Translations under genes and position numbers: made by a program | Part shown: in pieces, positions 36,256-45,044 of the stretch | How the letters are laid out: each line of letters starts with the position of its first letter | Position numbering within the stretch: position 1 is the stretch's first letter | From: Gammaproteobacteria bacterium UBA4421 | GTDB lineage: Bacteria; Pseudomonadota; Gammaproteobacteria; Pseudomonadales; Azotimanducaceae | NCBI GenBank assembly: GCA_002389675.1 | Contig: DGQF01000028.1 | Span: forward strand, 1 to 64,000 | Reading direction: 5' to 3' | DNA length: 64,000 nucleotides | Notes under the pieces: generated by a model | What the model saw: only the letters and a program-made list of their open reading frames with translations | Database searches by the model: none | What the model was told of the DNA's origin: nothing

Positions 36256-37305
36256 GTGAAGGCGCTGGTGATTGGACCCGCTTGGGTTGGCGATATGGTC
36301 ATGGCGCATACGCTGGTGCAGCGTTTGAGGGCCCAGGACCCAGATGCAGAGCTTCATATGCTGGCACCTGCAGCTACGGCCGCGTTGGCTGCGCGAATGG
36401 CGGAGATCCAAACGGTTCATTCCGTAGATTTTTTGCACGGTGAATTTGGTTTTTCTCGGCGCCGTCGTCTCGGGAAGTCGCTGCGGGCAGATGCCTTTGA
36501 TCAAGCGTTTGTTTTACCTAACAGCTGGAAATCTGCGCTGATCCCTTACTTTGCAAATATTCCCAAGCGCACCGGCTGGCTGGGAGAGACGCGATATGGA
36601 TTACTCAACGATTTGCGTCGTCTCAATAAAGCGCGCTATGGGCTCATGATTGAGCGTTTTATGGCTTTGGCGACGCCTGATGGTGGGCTACCCAGCCCTT
36701 CGTATCCTTTACCTCAGTTGCAAGTTGATGCACATAATTTAGCGCGCTGTTTATCCGAGCATCAGCTTGTTTGCGATAAAGTGGCGGTATTATGTCCAGG
36801 CGCTGAGTTTGGGCCGGCCAAGAAGTGGCCACCACGTCACTATGCCCAGTTAGCCGTGCGTCTGATTGCGAAGGGATGGAACGTTTGGATGTTGGGCTCA
36901 CCAAATGATAGACAGGATGCAGCCGATATTGTTCAGATGGCCGGAAGCCCGGCAGAGCTGGTTAATTTGGTGGGTAGAACCACATTGCTTGATGCGGTGG
37001 ATTTGCTGAGCGTGGCGCAACAGGTAATTTGTAACGATTCGGGATTAATGCACGTCGCCTGTGCCTTAGGGCGACCTACCGTTGGCATTTTCGGCTCTAC
37101 CTCAGCGTCTTTTACGCCGCCCCTGGGGCCTGTCGGGCTGGTGGTGGAGCAAGCTTTGGCATGCCGCCCATGTTTTTCTCGGACATGTCCGCTTGGACAT
37201 CTGGATTGCTTGGAGTCGCTGTGGCCAGAGCAGGTGTTATCGCAGATCAACGTTTGCCAGACCACTTTTGTTGCATCATCAACCGATGTGGTTAGGCAGG
37301 TCTAG
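36256..37305 (+). CDS. waaF: ADP-heptose:LPS heptosyltransferase II
   Basis: This GT9 enzyme adds the second heptose to inner-core LPS on the cytoplasmic face. The 349-residue product begins KALVIGPAWVGDMVMA, has the acceptor-side FVLPNSWKSA and CPGAEFGPAKKWPPRHYA, and the ADP-heptose site (CNDSGLMHVACALGRPTVGIFG). CRPCFSRTCPLGHLDCL near the C-terminus is typical of WaaF. GTG 36256 is the only suitable start. It opens the waaF-waaC-waaG-waaP run; waaC follows after 2 bp. Confidence 0.96.
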   Translation: MKALVIGPAWVGDMVMAHTLVQRLRAQDPDAELHMLAPAATAALAARMAEIQTVHSVDFLHGEFGFSRRRRLGKSLRADAFDQAFVLPNSWKSALIPYFANIPKRTGWLGETRYGLLNDLRRLNKARYGLMIERFMALATPDGGLPSPSYPLPQLQVDAHNLARCLSEHQLVCDKVAVLCPGAEFGPAKKWPPRHYAQLAVRLIAKGWNVWMLGSPNDRQDAADIVQMAGSPAELVNLVGRTTLLDAVDLLSVAQQVICNDSGLMHVACALGRPTVGIFGSTSASFTPPLGPVGLVVEQALACRPCFSRTCPLGHLDCLESLWPEQVLSQINVCQTTFVASSTDVVRQV

Positions 37306-37307
37306 TT

Positions 37308-38336
37308 GTGCGGGTGCTCGTGGTTAAGATGTCCTCGCTGGGTGATGTGGTACATGCTTTGCCGGCGGTAACTGATGCTTCAAGCCAAGGGGTGCAAATA
37401 GACTGGGTGGTTGAAGAGGCGTTTGCAGACATTCCCGCATTGCATCCCGGTGTCTCACGCATTCTCCCCATCGCTTGGCGGCGTTGGCGTAAAAATTTGC
37501 GCGCCAGTGGGCAGGAAAGGACAAATTTTTTGAACGAACTGCGGGCCTGCGATTATGACTGCGTGATTGACTCGCAGGGCCTGATTAAAAGCGCGATTGT
37601 CGCTTGTCTGGCAAAAGGCAGGCGGTTTGGGTTTTCCCATACAAGCGCTCGAGAATCTTGGGCGGCGTTCAGCTATCACTCGCGGTTACAGGTGGCCAAA
37701 GCACAGCATGCAATCGATCGTCAGCGCCAGCTATTTGCCGCCGGCTTGGGTTACAAAGTCAGCGGGCCGGCTTATAGCGGTTTGGAAGGCACCGTCACAG
37801 GCGTTGCTCAAAAAAGTCGAAAACAAGTGATGTTGCTGCACGGGACAACTTGGGCCAGTAAACATTGGCCGTTAACTATGTGGCAGGCCCTGGCGCGTCA
37901 GGTCTATGCCGATGGATATGAACCGGTTGTGACCTGGGGTGATGAACAAGAACGTCGTGATGCGCATTTGATCGCTGATGCCGGTGACGCGACGGTGCTG
38001 GCGCGAGTATCCATTGGCGAACTTACCGTTGCTCTGGCGAGCGCAGCTGCTGTGATTGGTGTCGATTCGGGTCTGTGCCACCTGAGCGCCGCGTTGGGCG
38101 TGCCGACGCTAGGTTTGTATGGTGCGACCAATGCCCGCTTAACCGGTTGCCGTGGTCAAAACACGCAAACGCTTGGATCTACAGTGGGATGTGCGCCGTG
38201 TTTGCAAAAAACGTGTCGTCAATTTCGAGGAGCGCCGCCCTTGTGGCTTGGCCAGCCCGTGAATCCTCCCTGTTTTGCTGAGTTGACTCCAGAGCTGGTT
38301 TGGCTGCGTGCACAGCGGCTAATGGAGGCGCAGTGA
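37308..38336 (+). CDS. waaC: ADP-heptose:LPS heptosyltransferase I
   Basis: This GT9 enzyme adds the first heptose to Kdo2-lipid A. The 342-residue protein begins RVLVVKMSSLGDVVHALPAV (diagnostic for WaaC), shows WVVEEAFADIP, and has the nucleotide-sugar motif GVDSGLCHLSAALGVPTLGLYG. CAPCLQKTCRQ is near the C-terminus. GTG 37308 follows waaF by 2 bp. The TGA stop overlaps the ATG of the waaG-like gene (TGATG), indicating coupled translation. Confidence 0.96.
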   Translation: MRVLVVKMSSLGDVVHALPAVTDASSQGVQIDWVVEEAFADIPALHPGVSRILPIAWRRWRKNLRASGQERTNFLNELRACDYDCVIDSQGLIKSAIVACLAKGRRFGFSHTSARESWAAFSYHSRLQVAKAQHAIDRQRQLFAAGLGYKVSGPAYSGLEGTVTGVAQKSRKQVMLLHGTTWASKHWPLTMWQALARQVYADGYEPVVTWGDEQERRDAHLIADAGDATVLARVSIGELTVALASAAAVIGVDSGLCHLSAALGVPTLGLYGATNARLTGCRGQNTQTLGSTVGCAPCLQKTCRQFRGAPPLWLGQPVNPPCFAELTPELVWLRAQRLMEAQ

Positions 38337-40606
38337 TGCGGCTGGCAGTCTGTATTTTCAAATACTTCCCTTATGGGGGTATTCAACGTGACATGATGAA
38401 AATTGTGGATGAATGCCAGCGTCGCGGCCACGAAATTCAGGTGTTTACACTTCGGTGGGAGGCCCCAAGACCGGATAATTTAGCCGTTCACGTGCTTCCG
38501 ATTGTTGGCTTTAACCGCCATGCGCAGTACGAACGGTTTGCCGAAGATGTCCGCCAATGGGTGGCAAAAGAACGATTTGATTTGGTGTTAGGCTTCAACA
38601 AGATGCCCGGGCTCGACGTTTATTATGCGGGTGATTCCTGTTATCTGGAAAAAGCCCTTACCCAGCGCGGTGCGCTGTATCGTCACCTACCGAGATTTAA
38701 AAGTTTTTGTCGAGCGGAGTCGGCCGTATTTGGGCGGACTGCAAAAACCCAGATTTTGATGCTGTCTGATCTGGAGATGCCCGCTTATCGTCAGCACTAT
38801 CAGACACCCGCCGAGCGCTTTAATTTTTTACCGCCCGGCATTGAAAAAGACCGGATCGCGCCGCCAGACCAAGCGTCGGTGCGCCGAGCATTTCGTGCTG
38901 AATTGGGGCGCTCAGAGGATGAGTTGATGGTTGTTTTCATCGGCTCCGGGTTTATCAAAAAAGGCCTAGATCGTGCCTTGCGGGCGGTGGCCGCTTTGCC
39001 TGTCACAGTGCGCGAGCGCACCCATTTATATGTTATAGGCAAAGATCATAGCGAAGCTTTTGTGCGGATGTCCGCGCGCTTGGGGTTGGAGCGCCAGGTG
39101 ACGTTTTTTGCGCAGGGTAGAGACGACGTGCCGCGTTTCTTATTTGCAGCAGATGCGCTTGTGCATCCGGCTTATGATGAGACAGCCGGCATGGTAATCA
39201 TTGAGGCCATGTTGGCCGGGTTGCCATCGGTGGTGACACACAATTGTGGCTACGCTAAGTACGTGAGTGCGCATGATGCTGGGATTGTGCTGTCGGCGCC
39301 GTTTGAGCAACACGCGTTAGATGCGGCACTGGTTGATATTCTCACGTCAGATCGGCGGAGCGTTTGGCGAGCCAATGCATTGGCCGCTAAAGCAGACTCG
39401 ACGTTGTTTGCATTAGTGCCCAAAGCTGTGGATGTGCTTGAACGGGTTGCCGCCTCTGCGGCGCCTCTGCTGGTATTTGTGCTGTTTCGGTATTTTCCTT
39501 TTGGCGGTTTGCAGCGTGATTTTATGCGTGTGGCAAAGGCTGCCCAGCGTCGTGGCTATGCGATTTTAGTTTACGCTACGGAGTGGGTCGGGGAGATACC
39601 TCAGGGGTTCAAGGTCATATTGGTGGCAGCTGCTGGCATCATGAACCACCGGCGCATGATGCACTTTGCGCGTTATATCGGTGATGATGTGCAGTGGCGG
39701 CAGCCCGCGGCCGTGATTGGCTTTAATCGTATGCCCGGACTAGACATTTACTACGCGGCAGATGTGTGTTTTGAACATAAAGCGCGTTATTTTCGCGGGC
39801 CTTTTTATCGCCGCACAGAGCGATATAAGGTCATGTCTGAGTTTGAAAATGCTGTTTTTGGCGCATCATCGAAAACCCATATTTTGTTGATTACCGACAC
39901 CCAGCGTGAACAATATCAGCGGCATTATCAGACTCCAGACCATCGATTGACTCTGTTGCCGCCGGGTGTGAACCGGGATCGTATGCGCCCGTCAAACTGG
40001 CAGAGATTGCGCGCATCGGTGCGTGCTGAGTTTGCTTTGGGGTCTGACGATTTATTGTTGTTGCTGGTCGGCAGCGGCTTTGTGACTAAAGGGCTTGACC
40101 GAGCGTTGCGAATGCTGAGCCAATTGCCTGGCGATTTGGCTCACAGAACCCATTTTCTGGTGATCGGGCAGGATAAACCAGGCCGTTTTTTACGACAGGC
40201 TAAACAGTTAGGCGTTGCCGATCGCGTGCGAATTGTTGCGGGTCGAAATGACATTCCAGCGGTGCTTCAGGCAGCCGATCTTATGGTGCACCCGGCTTAT
40301 ATGGAAAGTGGCGGTTTGGTGCTGATTGAAGCGTTAATTGCTGGTTTGCCTGTGATTGCCTCGGGGGCCTGCGGGTTCTCGCACTATATTGACCAGGCGG
40401 GTGCGGGTGCGGTGATTGAGGAGCCTTTTGATCATGCGTTGTTTACGCAGACCGTGGTCGCCGCGCTGGGTGATTCGGCTTTGCTTGAGCGTTGGTCGCA
40501 GCGAGGGGTTTCTTTTGGAATTGCTCATCCGCAGCTGTATGCCATGCCGGCTCAGGCTATGGCGGTAATTGATGAGATGGTTGCTCGTCGTGTTGCCACG
40601 GGATGA
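38336..40606 (+). CDS. waaG: Tandem double-domain WaaG-like glycosyltransferase
   Basis: WaaG transfers the first hexose (glucose in E. coli) onto heptose II of the LPS core. Typical WaaG has about 374 residues; this product has 756 and consists of two complete GT4 copies. Copy 1 (1-370) opens with FKYFPYGGIQRDMMK and copy 2 (from about 378) with FRYFPFGGLQRDFMR. Both keep GFNKMPGLDVYYA / GFNRMPGLDIYYA, PPG(I/V) and the E-x7-E donor motif (E282/E290 and E657/E665, exactly 375 residues apart). Neither looks dead. There is no stop or frameshift between them. It may add two successive sugars. ATG 38336 overlaps the waaC stop, and the 3' end overlaps waaP. Confidence 0.94.
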   Translation: MRLAVCIFKYFPYGGIQRDMMKIVDECQRRGHEIQVFTLRWEAPRPDNLAVHVLPIVGFNRHAQYERFAEDVRQWVAKERFDLVLGFNKMPGLDVYYAGDSCYLEKALTQRGALYRHLPRFKSFCRAESAVFGRTAKTQILMLSDLEMPAYRQHYQTPAERFNFLPPGIEKDRIAPPDQASVRRAFRAELGRSEDELMVVFIGSGFIKKGLDRALRAVAALPVTVRERTHLYVIGKDHSEAFVRMSARLGLERQVTFFAQGRDDVPRFLFAADALVHPAYDETAGMVIIEAMLAGLPSVVTHNCGYAKYVSAHDAGIVLSAPFEQHALDAALVDILTSDRRSVWRANALAAKADSTLFALVPKAVDVLERVAASAAPLLVFVLFRYFPFGGLQRDFMRVAKAAQRRGYAILVYATEWVGEIPQGFKVILVAAAGIMNHRRMMHFARYIGDDVQWRQPAAVIGFNRMPGLDIYYAADVCFEHKARYFRGPFYRRTERYKVMSEFENAVFGASSKTHILLITDTQREQYQRHYQTPDHRLTLLPPGVNRDRMRPSNWQRLRASVRAEFALGSDDLLLLLVGSGFVTKGLDRALRMLSQLPGDLAHRTHFLVIGQDKPGRFLRQAKQLGVADRVRIVAGRNDIPAVLQAADLMVHPAYMESGGLVLIEALIAGLPVIASGACGFSHYIDQAGAGAVIEEPFDHALFTQTVVAALGDSALLERWSQRGVSFGIAHPQLYAMPAQAMAVIDEMVARRVATG

Positions 40607-41472
40607 ATAATCTCGTTAAGCCTGCAGAGCGCTTGAAGCCTGCCAGCCGAACTCGAATGCTTTTTCTGAATGCGCATATCGAACAGTTATGGCGCGAGAA
40701 AAATCCGTTGGACGAGGCCTTTTCTTTGCAGGGTGAGGTGTTTCGCGACGTCCCCGGACGCCGCACAATGCGGGTTCAGTTAGGCAGCAGCGCCTATTTT
40801 GTGAAGTTGCACTATGGCGTTGGATGGCCTGAGATATTCAAAAACTGGCTACAGCTAAAATGGCCGGTGCTGGGTGCCACTAATGAATATGAAGCGTGTG
40901 CGGGTTTATTTGATGTGGGCATTCGCGCGCCGCGTCTGGTCGCCTATGGGGTATCTCATGGCAGTATGGCTCGACGTCGCTCTTTTATTATCACCCAAGA
41001 GTTGGCCGGTTTTACCAGCTTGGAGGAGATTACCGAGGCCTGGCATGCAACCGCGCCAACGGCTAAACAACGCTTGGCAGTGCTAGTTGCAGTGGCCAAG
41101 TTTGCCAGAGCCTTTCATGCCCAAGGGTATATCCATAGAGATTTTTATATCTGTCATCTGCTCAGTGACGATGCCGCGATGGCCGATGGACGTGTTGATT
41201 TGGCTGTTTTGGATTTACATCGGGCCCGTCAATTCGCGGAAATCCCCCAGCGTTGGTTAAAACGCGACTTGGCGGCGCTGTTATTTTCAAGTATGGATTT
41301 GGATTTATCTAAGCGGGAGTGGCTTCGGTTCATACGGTTATATGCGGGGCGCCCGTTGCGTCAAGAGCTGAGTGAACAAGGGGCATTTTGGCAATCTGTC
41401 CTGCATCGTGCTGAAAGACTTTACGATGAAGGTCTGCGTAAAGGGACTGTTCAAGGGCGTTATCGAACATGA
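40603..41472 (+). CDS. waaP: LPS core heptose(I) kinase
   Basis: The 289-residue eukaryotic-kinase-like enzyme phosphorylates heptose I of the inner core, essential for outer-membrane integrity in Pseudomonas. SLQGEVFRDVPGRRTMR is the N-lobe, with the ATP-binding lysine in YFVKLHYG. The catalytic loop is IHRDFYICHLL (D180) and the metal-binding motif is DLHRA (D204). LLFSSMDLDLSKREWLRF is family-specific. ATG 40603 overlaps the waaG stop. It is about 18 residues longer at the N-terminus than E. coli WaaP; ATG at codon 19 is the alternative. Confidence 0.95.
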   Translation: MNNLVKPAERLKPASRTRMLFLNAHIEQLWREKNPLDEAFSLQGEVFRDVPGRRTMRVQLGSSAYFVKLHYGVGWPEIFKNWLQLKWPVLGATNEYEACAGLFDVGIRAPRLVAYGVSHGSMARRRSFIITQELAGFTSLEEITEAWHATAPTAKQRLAVLVAVAKFARAFHAQGYIHRDFYICHLLSDDAAMADGRVDLAVLDLHRARQFAEIPQRWLKRDLAALLFSSMDLDLSKREWLRFIRLYAGRPLRQELSEQGAFWQSVLHRAERLYDEGLRKGTVQGRYRT

Positions 41473-42860
41473 GCATAAACGCGGCGGCCCTTGTTCAGGC
41501 GGACAGAAGTATTAATGTACCGTTTACGTTAGAGGTTTGTTTGACGGCGGGATTGGGTGCTGAGCAGTTGCCAGCGACCCAGCTGACCGTCGAGACCATC
41601 ACCCGGCTGCTGCCAGGCCGGCGGATCAGTGGTGTGGCGCAACACGAAGGCCGGAGTGTTTTTGTGAAACTGTTTTACGGTAAAGCCGCCGCCCGTTACT
41701 GGCAGCGTGAGCTTGCCGGAGCGAGCTTACTTGCCCGCTCTAAGGTCTCCTCTCCGGCGATGTTGGCGCAAGGTAAAACGCTCTGTGGTGGTGGATATTT
41801 TATTTTTTATGCGGCGCTGCCAGCGCCTCGGGCGCTAGAGACCCACGATTCTGATGATATGCATGCGGCAGTGGGACTGCTAGCGCAATTGCACGAGGCA
41901 GACTTGGTGCACAGCGACCCGCATATCTTCAACTTCCTGCACAGCTCACAGGCCCACTATGTGGTTGATGCTGACGGCATTGAGCAGAGTAAACGATTGC
42001 GCCAACAGCTGACCAATTTGGCGACCTTATTGGCGCAAAGGACGCCTTTAGATGACCGGGGCATAAAAACGCTTTGGTCGTCTTATATCCGCGTTCGCGG
42101 CCAACTGCGCGATGATGCGGGTGCTTTGCTGTTGGTGCAAAAATTGACCTTGCGGCAGCGGGCGCTGCGGGTACGCCGTTATCTGCGCAAAACTCAGCGA
42201 GATTGCACCCCCTTTAGGTATGACAAAAGCTTTTCGCATGTGGCACTTTGCCAGCGCGAACATTGGCTGCGCCTGCAGCCTTTTATTGCGCAGCCTGATG
42301 TTGTGATGTCGCAGGGTGAGGTGTTGAAAGAAGGTAATAGCGCAACCGTTGTGCGCATCCAATTCAATAATATGAGTTATATCGTGAAGCGCTATAACCT
42401 CAAAAATACTTGGCATTGGTTAAAGCGGATGATCAAACGCCGGGCCAGGAGAGCTTGGGTTAACGGCCATCGACTTGATCTGCTGGGTATCCGCACGGCA
42501 CGTCCAATTGCACTCCTTGAGCGCCGCTGGGGTTTTTTTAATGGTATTTGTTACCTTGTGATGGAGGATGTCGGCAGCGTCACGTTGCAAGAAGTGATGG
42601 TTAAAAATCCGCAAATGATTGAAAGTCTGTCTTTACCAATCACAGAGGTTCTGTTGGGTTTAAGCGCGGCGCGCTTGATTCATGGCGATTTGAAGGCGAC
42701 TAATTTTGTGGTCTACGAACAGCGCGTTGCTTTGATTGACTATGATGGCCTTGCCGTTGGGCGATCAAACAAAGACAAAACACGTTTTTTGGCAAACTGG
42801 GACAATTACCCGCAGCTAAAAGCAGCGTGGTTGGATTGTTTTATTAAGGCAGGTCTATGA
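41469..42860 (+). CDS. Tandem kinase-like protein of the LPS core cluster
   Basis: The 463-residue protein carries two small RIO/InaA-type kinase-like halves. Half 1 has FVKLFYG (candidate lysine), HSDPHIFNF (D150) and VDADG (D167/D169). Half 2 has YIVKRYNL, HGDLKATNF (D407) and IDYDG (D424). Both keep catalytic-loop and metal-binding residues, so either may be active. Its position after waaP matches the extra kinase genes of Pseudomonas core clusters (PA5006-type). The substrate is probably a core sugar, but this is inference. ATG 41469 overlaps the waaP stop. Confidence 0.85.
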   Translation: MSINAAALVQADRSINVPFTLEVCLTAGLGAEQLPATQLTVETITRLLPGRRISGVAQHEGRSVFVKLFYGKAAARYWQRELAGASLLARSKVSSPAMLAQGKTLCGGGYFIFYAALPAPRALETHDSDDMHAAVGLLAQLHEADLVHSDPHIFNFLHSSQAHYVVDADGIEQSKRLRQQLTNLATLLAQRTPLDDRGIKTLWSSYIRVRGQLRDDAGALLLVQKLTLRQRALRVRRYLRKTQRDCTPFRYDKSFSHVALCQREHWLRLQPFIAQPDVVMSQGEVLKEGNSATVVRIQFNNMSYIVKRYNLKNTWHWLKRMIKRRARRAWVNGHRLDLLGIRTARPIALLERRWGFFNGICYLVMEDVGSVTLQEVMVKNPQMIESLSLPITEVLLGLSAARLIHGDLKATNFVVYEQRVALIDYDGLAVGRSNKDKTRFLANWDNYPQLKAAWLDCFIKAGL

Positions 42861-42958
42861 TGATCCATGGTGGCGTTTTCGACAGCCTCAAACAAATGTG
42901 GGTGGTGGCTGGCGCGCACTATCAGATGGATCCCCGCGCCGGTGCGAGCGGCGGTTAA
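42857..42958 (+). CDS. 33-codon ORF bridging two LPS core genes
   Basis: The gap between the tandem kinase gene and the following glycosyltransferase is exactly filled by a 33-codon frame. Its ATG (42857) forms ATGA with the upstream TGA, and its TAA (42956-42958) shares a base with the downstream ATG (TAATG). The product starts MMIHGGVFDSLKQMW and ends RAGASGG, with no motif or signal. It is too short for most gene callers. It could serve to carry ribosomes across the gap, be a microprotein, or be a remnant of a lost gene. Only the junctions support it. Confidence 0.45.
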   Translation: MMIHGGVFDSLKQMWVVAGAHYQMDPRAGASGG

Positions 42959-44001
42959 TGCGCAGGCGAATTTTGCAAATTTGTCCTCACGACAGCGCGC
43001 CGTTTGGAGAATTATGTCGGCGCTACACGCGTGCGGCAGCCGCCATTGACGTTGAAATAACGTCGATTTATCTGGCGCCGCCCCAAGATCAGCCGTTGCC
43101 TTATGCGCACTATCTGAATATCGAAGATTTGTCTCAAACTGCCTTATTGCGTAAAGCATTGGGTAAATACACGGCTCAGGTTTGGGATCTAGTATTGTGC
43201 CACCGCTATCGTGCCTATTGGGCGGTGGCGCGAACCCCATTGGCTCGTCAGCGCTGCGTTGTTCTTGCGCATGAATTTGGTTTGCTGCGACGGTGGCAGC
43301 GGCGTCTGGCGCGGCGCCTGTTTGCGGCTCGCTTTAAATTTGCAGGGGTCTCTGCGGCAGTTGCAAACGAACTTAAGCGCTCGGTGGGTTCAGCATTGGT
43401 ATTACCTAATGTTTTAGACGCACAAAACGATGCACAAGTATTGAGTCGGCAGCAGGCACTGCAGGGCCTTGCGCTGGAGCCTGGTCCCTTTACGATCGGT
43501 TGGGTGGGTCGACTGCACTATAAAAAACGTCCCGATGTGGCGATACAGGCTTTTCAAGAATTTCGCCAATCTTGTCCGGGCGCGCGTTTGGTCATGCTTG
43601 GTGACGGTGATTTGGATCAATTACGCGGTGCGCAGCAGTCCGCGGATTTATCAGACGTGGTGGTTGCAGGCCATGTTGTAGGTGCCAGCCAGTATTTTGG
43701 TGCGTTTGATGTATTGCTGCATACCGCTGAATATGAACCTTTTGGCATGGTGATTCTCGAAGCGATGGCCGCTGGGGTGCCGGTTGTGACGGACAAAGTA
43801 GCGGGTCCTGCGGCGGTGCTGGGGGACTTGGGTGTTTATGCAGACCGGCCAACGCCCGAGGGATTCTCGAGCGCGTTGTTGCGTGCAGTGGCAGTGGATA
43901 AAGAGATCTATGCGGCCGCAGCAAGACAACGAATCAGTGACCACTTCTCGGTTGATGCTTTGGCCCAGGCCTTGCATGACTGCCTTGAGGTAGCGGATTA
44001 G
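42958..44001 (+). CDS. GT4 family glycosyltransferase, LPS core
   Basis: The 347-residue GT-B enzyme of the group 1 family begins RRRILQICPHDSAPFGELCRRY. Donor-domain motifs are FTIGWVGRLHYKKRPD and the E-x7-E element EPFGMVILE, followed by AMAAGVPVV. It probably adds a late core sugar, because it ends the waa operon. Sugar and linkage are unknown. ATG 42958 is chosen; an upstream frame to 42898 overlaps the 33-codon ORF and lacks family similarity. Its TAG overlaps the convergent lpxL stop by 4 bp. Confidence 0.9.
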   Translation: MRRRILQICPHDSAPFGELCRRYTRAAAAIDVEITSIYLAPPQDQPLPYAHYLNIEDLSQTALLRKALGKYTAQVWDLVLCHRYRAYWAVARTPLARQRCVVLAHEFGLLRRWQRRLARRLFAARFKFAGVSAAVANELKRSVGSALVLPNVLDAQNDAQVLSRQQALQGLALEPGPFTIGWVGRLHYKKRPDVAIQAFQEFRQSCPGARLVMLGDGDLDQLRGAQQSADLSDVVVAGHVVGASQYFGAFDVLLHTAEYEPFGMVILEAMAAGVPVVTDKVAGPAAVLGDLGVYADRPTPEGFSSALLRAVAVDKEIYAAAARQRISDHFSVDALAQALHDCLEVAD

Positions 44002-44924
44002 ATGTCGCGTGGGTAGAAGGCGCCCTCACCGATCGGTCGGGTCTTAAACCGTTTATGTAACCACAGATATTGCTCTGGCTGCTGCCTGATATCAGCTTCC
44101 AGTAAGCGGTTAATATGTGCTGCGTCTGCGCTATCGTCCCCGCTTGGAAAATTATCCAGAACTGCTGAGAAATGAATTTGCCAACGCCGGTTGGCCTGAT
44201 CGCGAGTTTGCCGCAGGAGCAGTACAGGTGAGTTATTGAGCTTGGCAAAGCGTGAGGTCGCGATAATAGTTGCTGCTGGTATGCCAAAAAACGGGGCAAA
44301 TACGGAATGATTGCGGCCATAGTCTTGATCGGCGGCATACCAAATGGCTCTGCCTTGCTTGAGTCGACGCAGTGTTTGGCGCGTGTCGCTGCGCTCGATG
44401 ACGCCCTCAAAAAAGTGCTTACGCCCGCGCAATTGGAGCCACTGCCAAACGGGATTTTTGTTGGCCCGATACATCACATCTACGTATTTTAGGTTAGCGA
44501 AATATTGGCAAATCACGTCCATCACCGCGTAGTGTCCGCCCACCAAAATAACACCACGCCCGAGTGCAACCGCTTCATCGAGATGCTCTTGGCCAAAGAT
44601 ATCAAATCTCTGGGACAGGTCGCGTTGCGGATTTAGCCAAGGAATGGTGAGTTCCAGTGCTCCAATGCCGACGGCTTCAAAAACCCGCCTTGTCCTCAAT
44701 TCTTGCTGTGCTTGATTGAGTTCGGGAAAACAGCGGCGGATGTTGGTTTGTGTGATTAAGCGACGTGATCGGCCAAAGCGGTGGCTGAGTCGACCGAGGT
44801 AGGTGCCCAATTTGAAAATCCAGCTAAGCGGAAGTCGTGCGATGACCCACCCCAAGGCCACCAATATCCACGTGGGCCAAACGGCGGGAGAATAGATTTT
44901 GTGGGGGGGCTTACGATTGGCCAT
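43998..44924 (-). CDS. lpxL: Lipid A biosynthesis acyltransferase (LpxL/HtrB family)
   Basis: This membrane-bound late acyltransferase adds a secondary acyl chain (laurate in E. coli) to Kdo2-lipid IVA. The 308-residue product has one N-terminal membrane anchor (WPTWILVALGWVIARLPLSW). The catalytic H-x4-D is in GGHYAVMD, and WYAADQDYGRNHSVFAPFFG and the C-terminal YLWLHKRFKTRP are family signatures. ATG 44924 is chosen as family members begin here; the frame runs to 44978. Whether it is LpxL or LpxM is not certain; the YLWLHKRFKTRP end favours LpxL. Confidence 0.9.
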   Translation of the reverse strand: MANRKPPHKIYSPAVWPTWILVALGWVIARLPLSWIFKLGTYLGRLSHRFGRSRRLITQTNIRRCFPELNQAQQELRTRRVFEAVGIGALELTIPWLNPQRDLSQRFDIFGQEHLDEAVALGRGVILVGGHYAVMDVICQYFANLKYVDVMYRANKNPVWQWLQLRGRKHFFEGVIERSDTRQTLRRLKQGRAIWYAADQDYGRNHSVFAPFFGIPAATIIATSRFAKLNNSPVLLLRQTRDQANRRWQIHFSAVLDNFPSGDDSADAAHINRLLEADIRQQPEQYLWLHKRFKTRPIGEGAFYPRDI

Positions 44925-45044
44925 GAGGCGCAGATGATAGCCTGTCTCGCAAAGTCGCGCTATTCCCGCTAACAACAATAGCCGTATGATAGGCTCTCAA
45001 GGAAAAGAATTTGGATGGATAGATTTTTGAGCACAAAGGCGACA

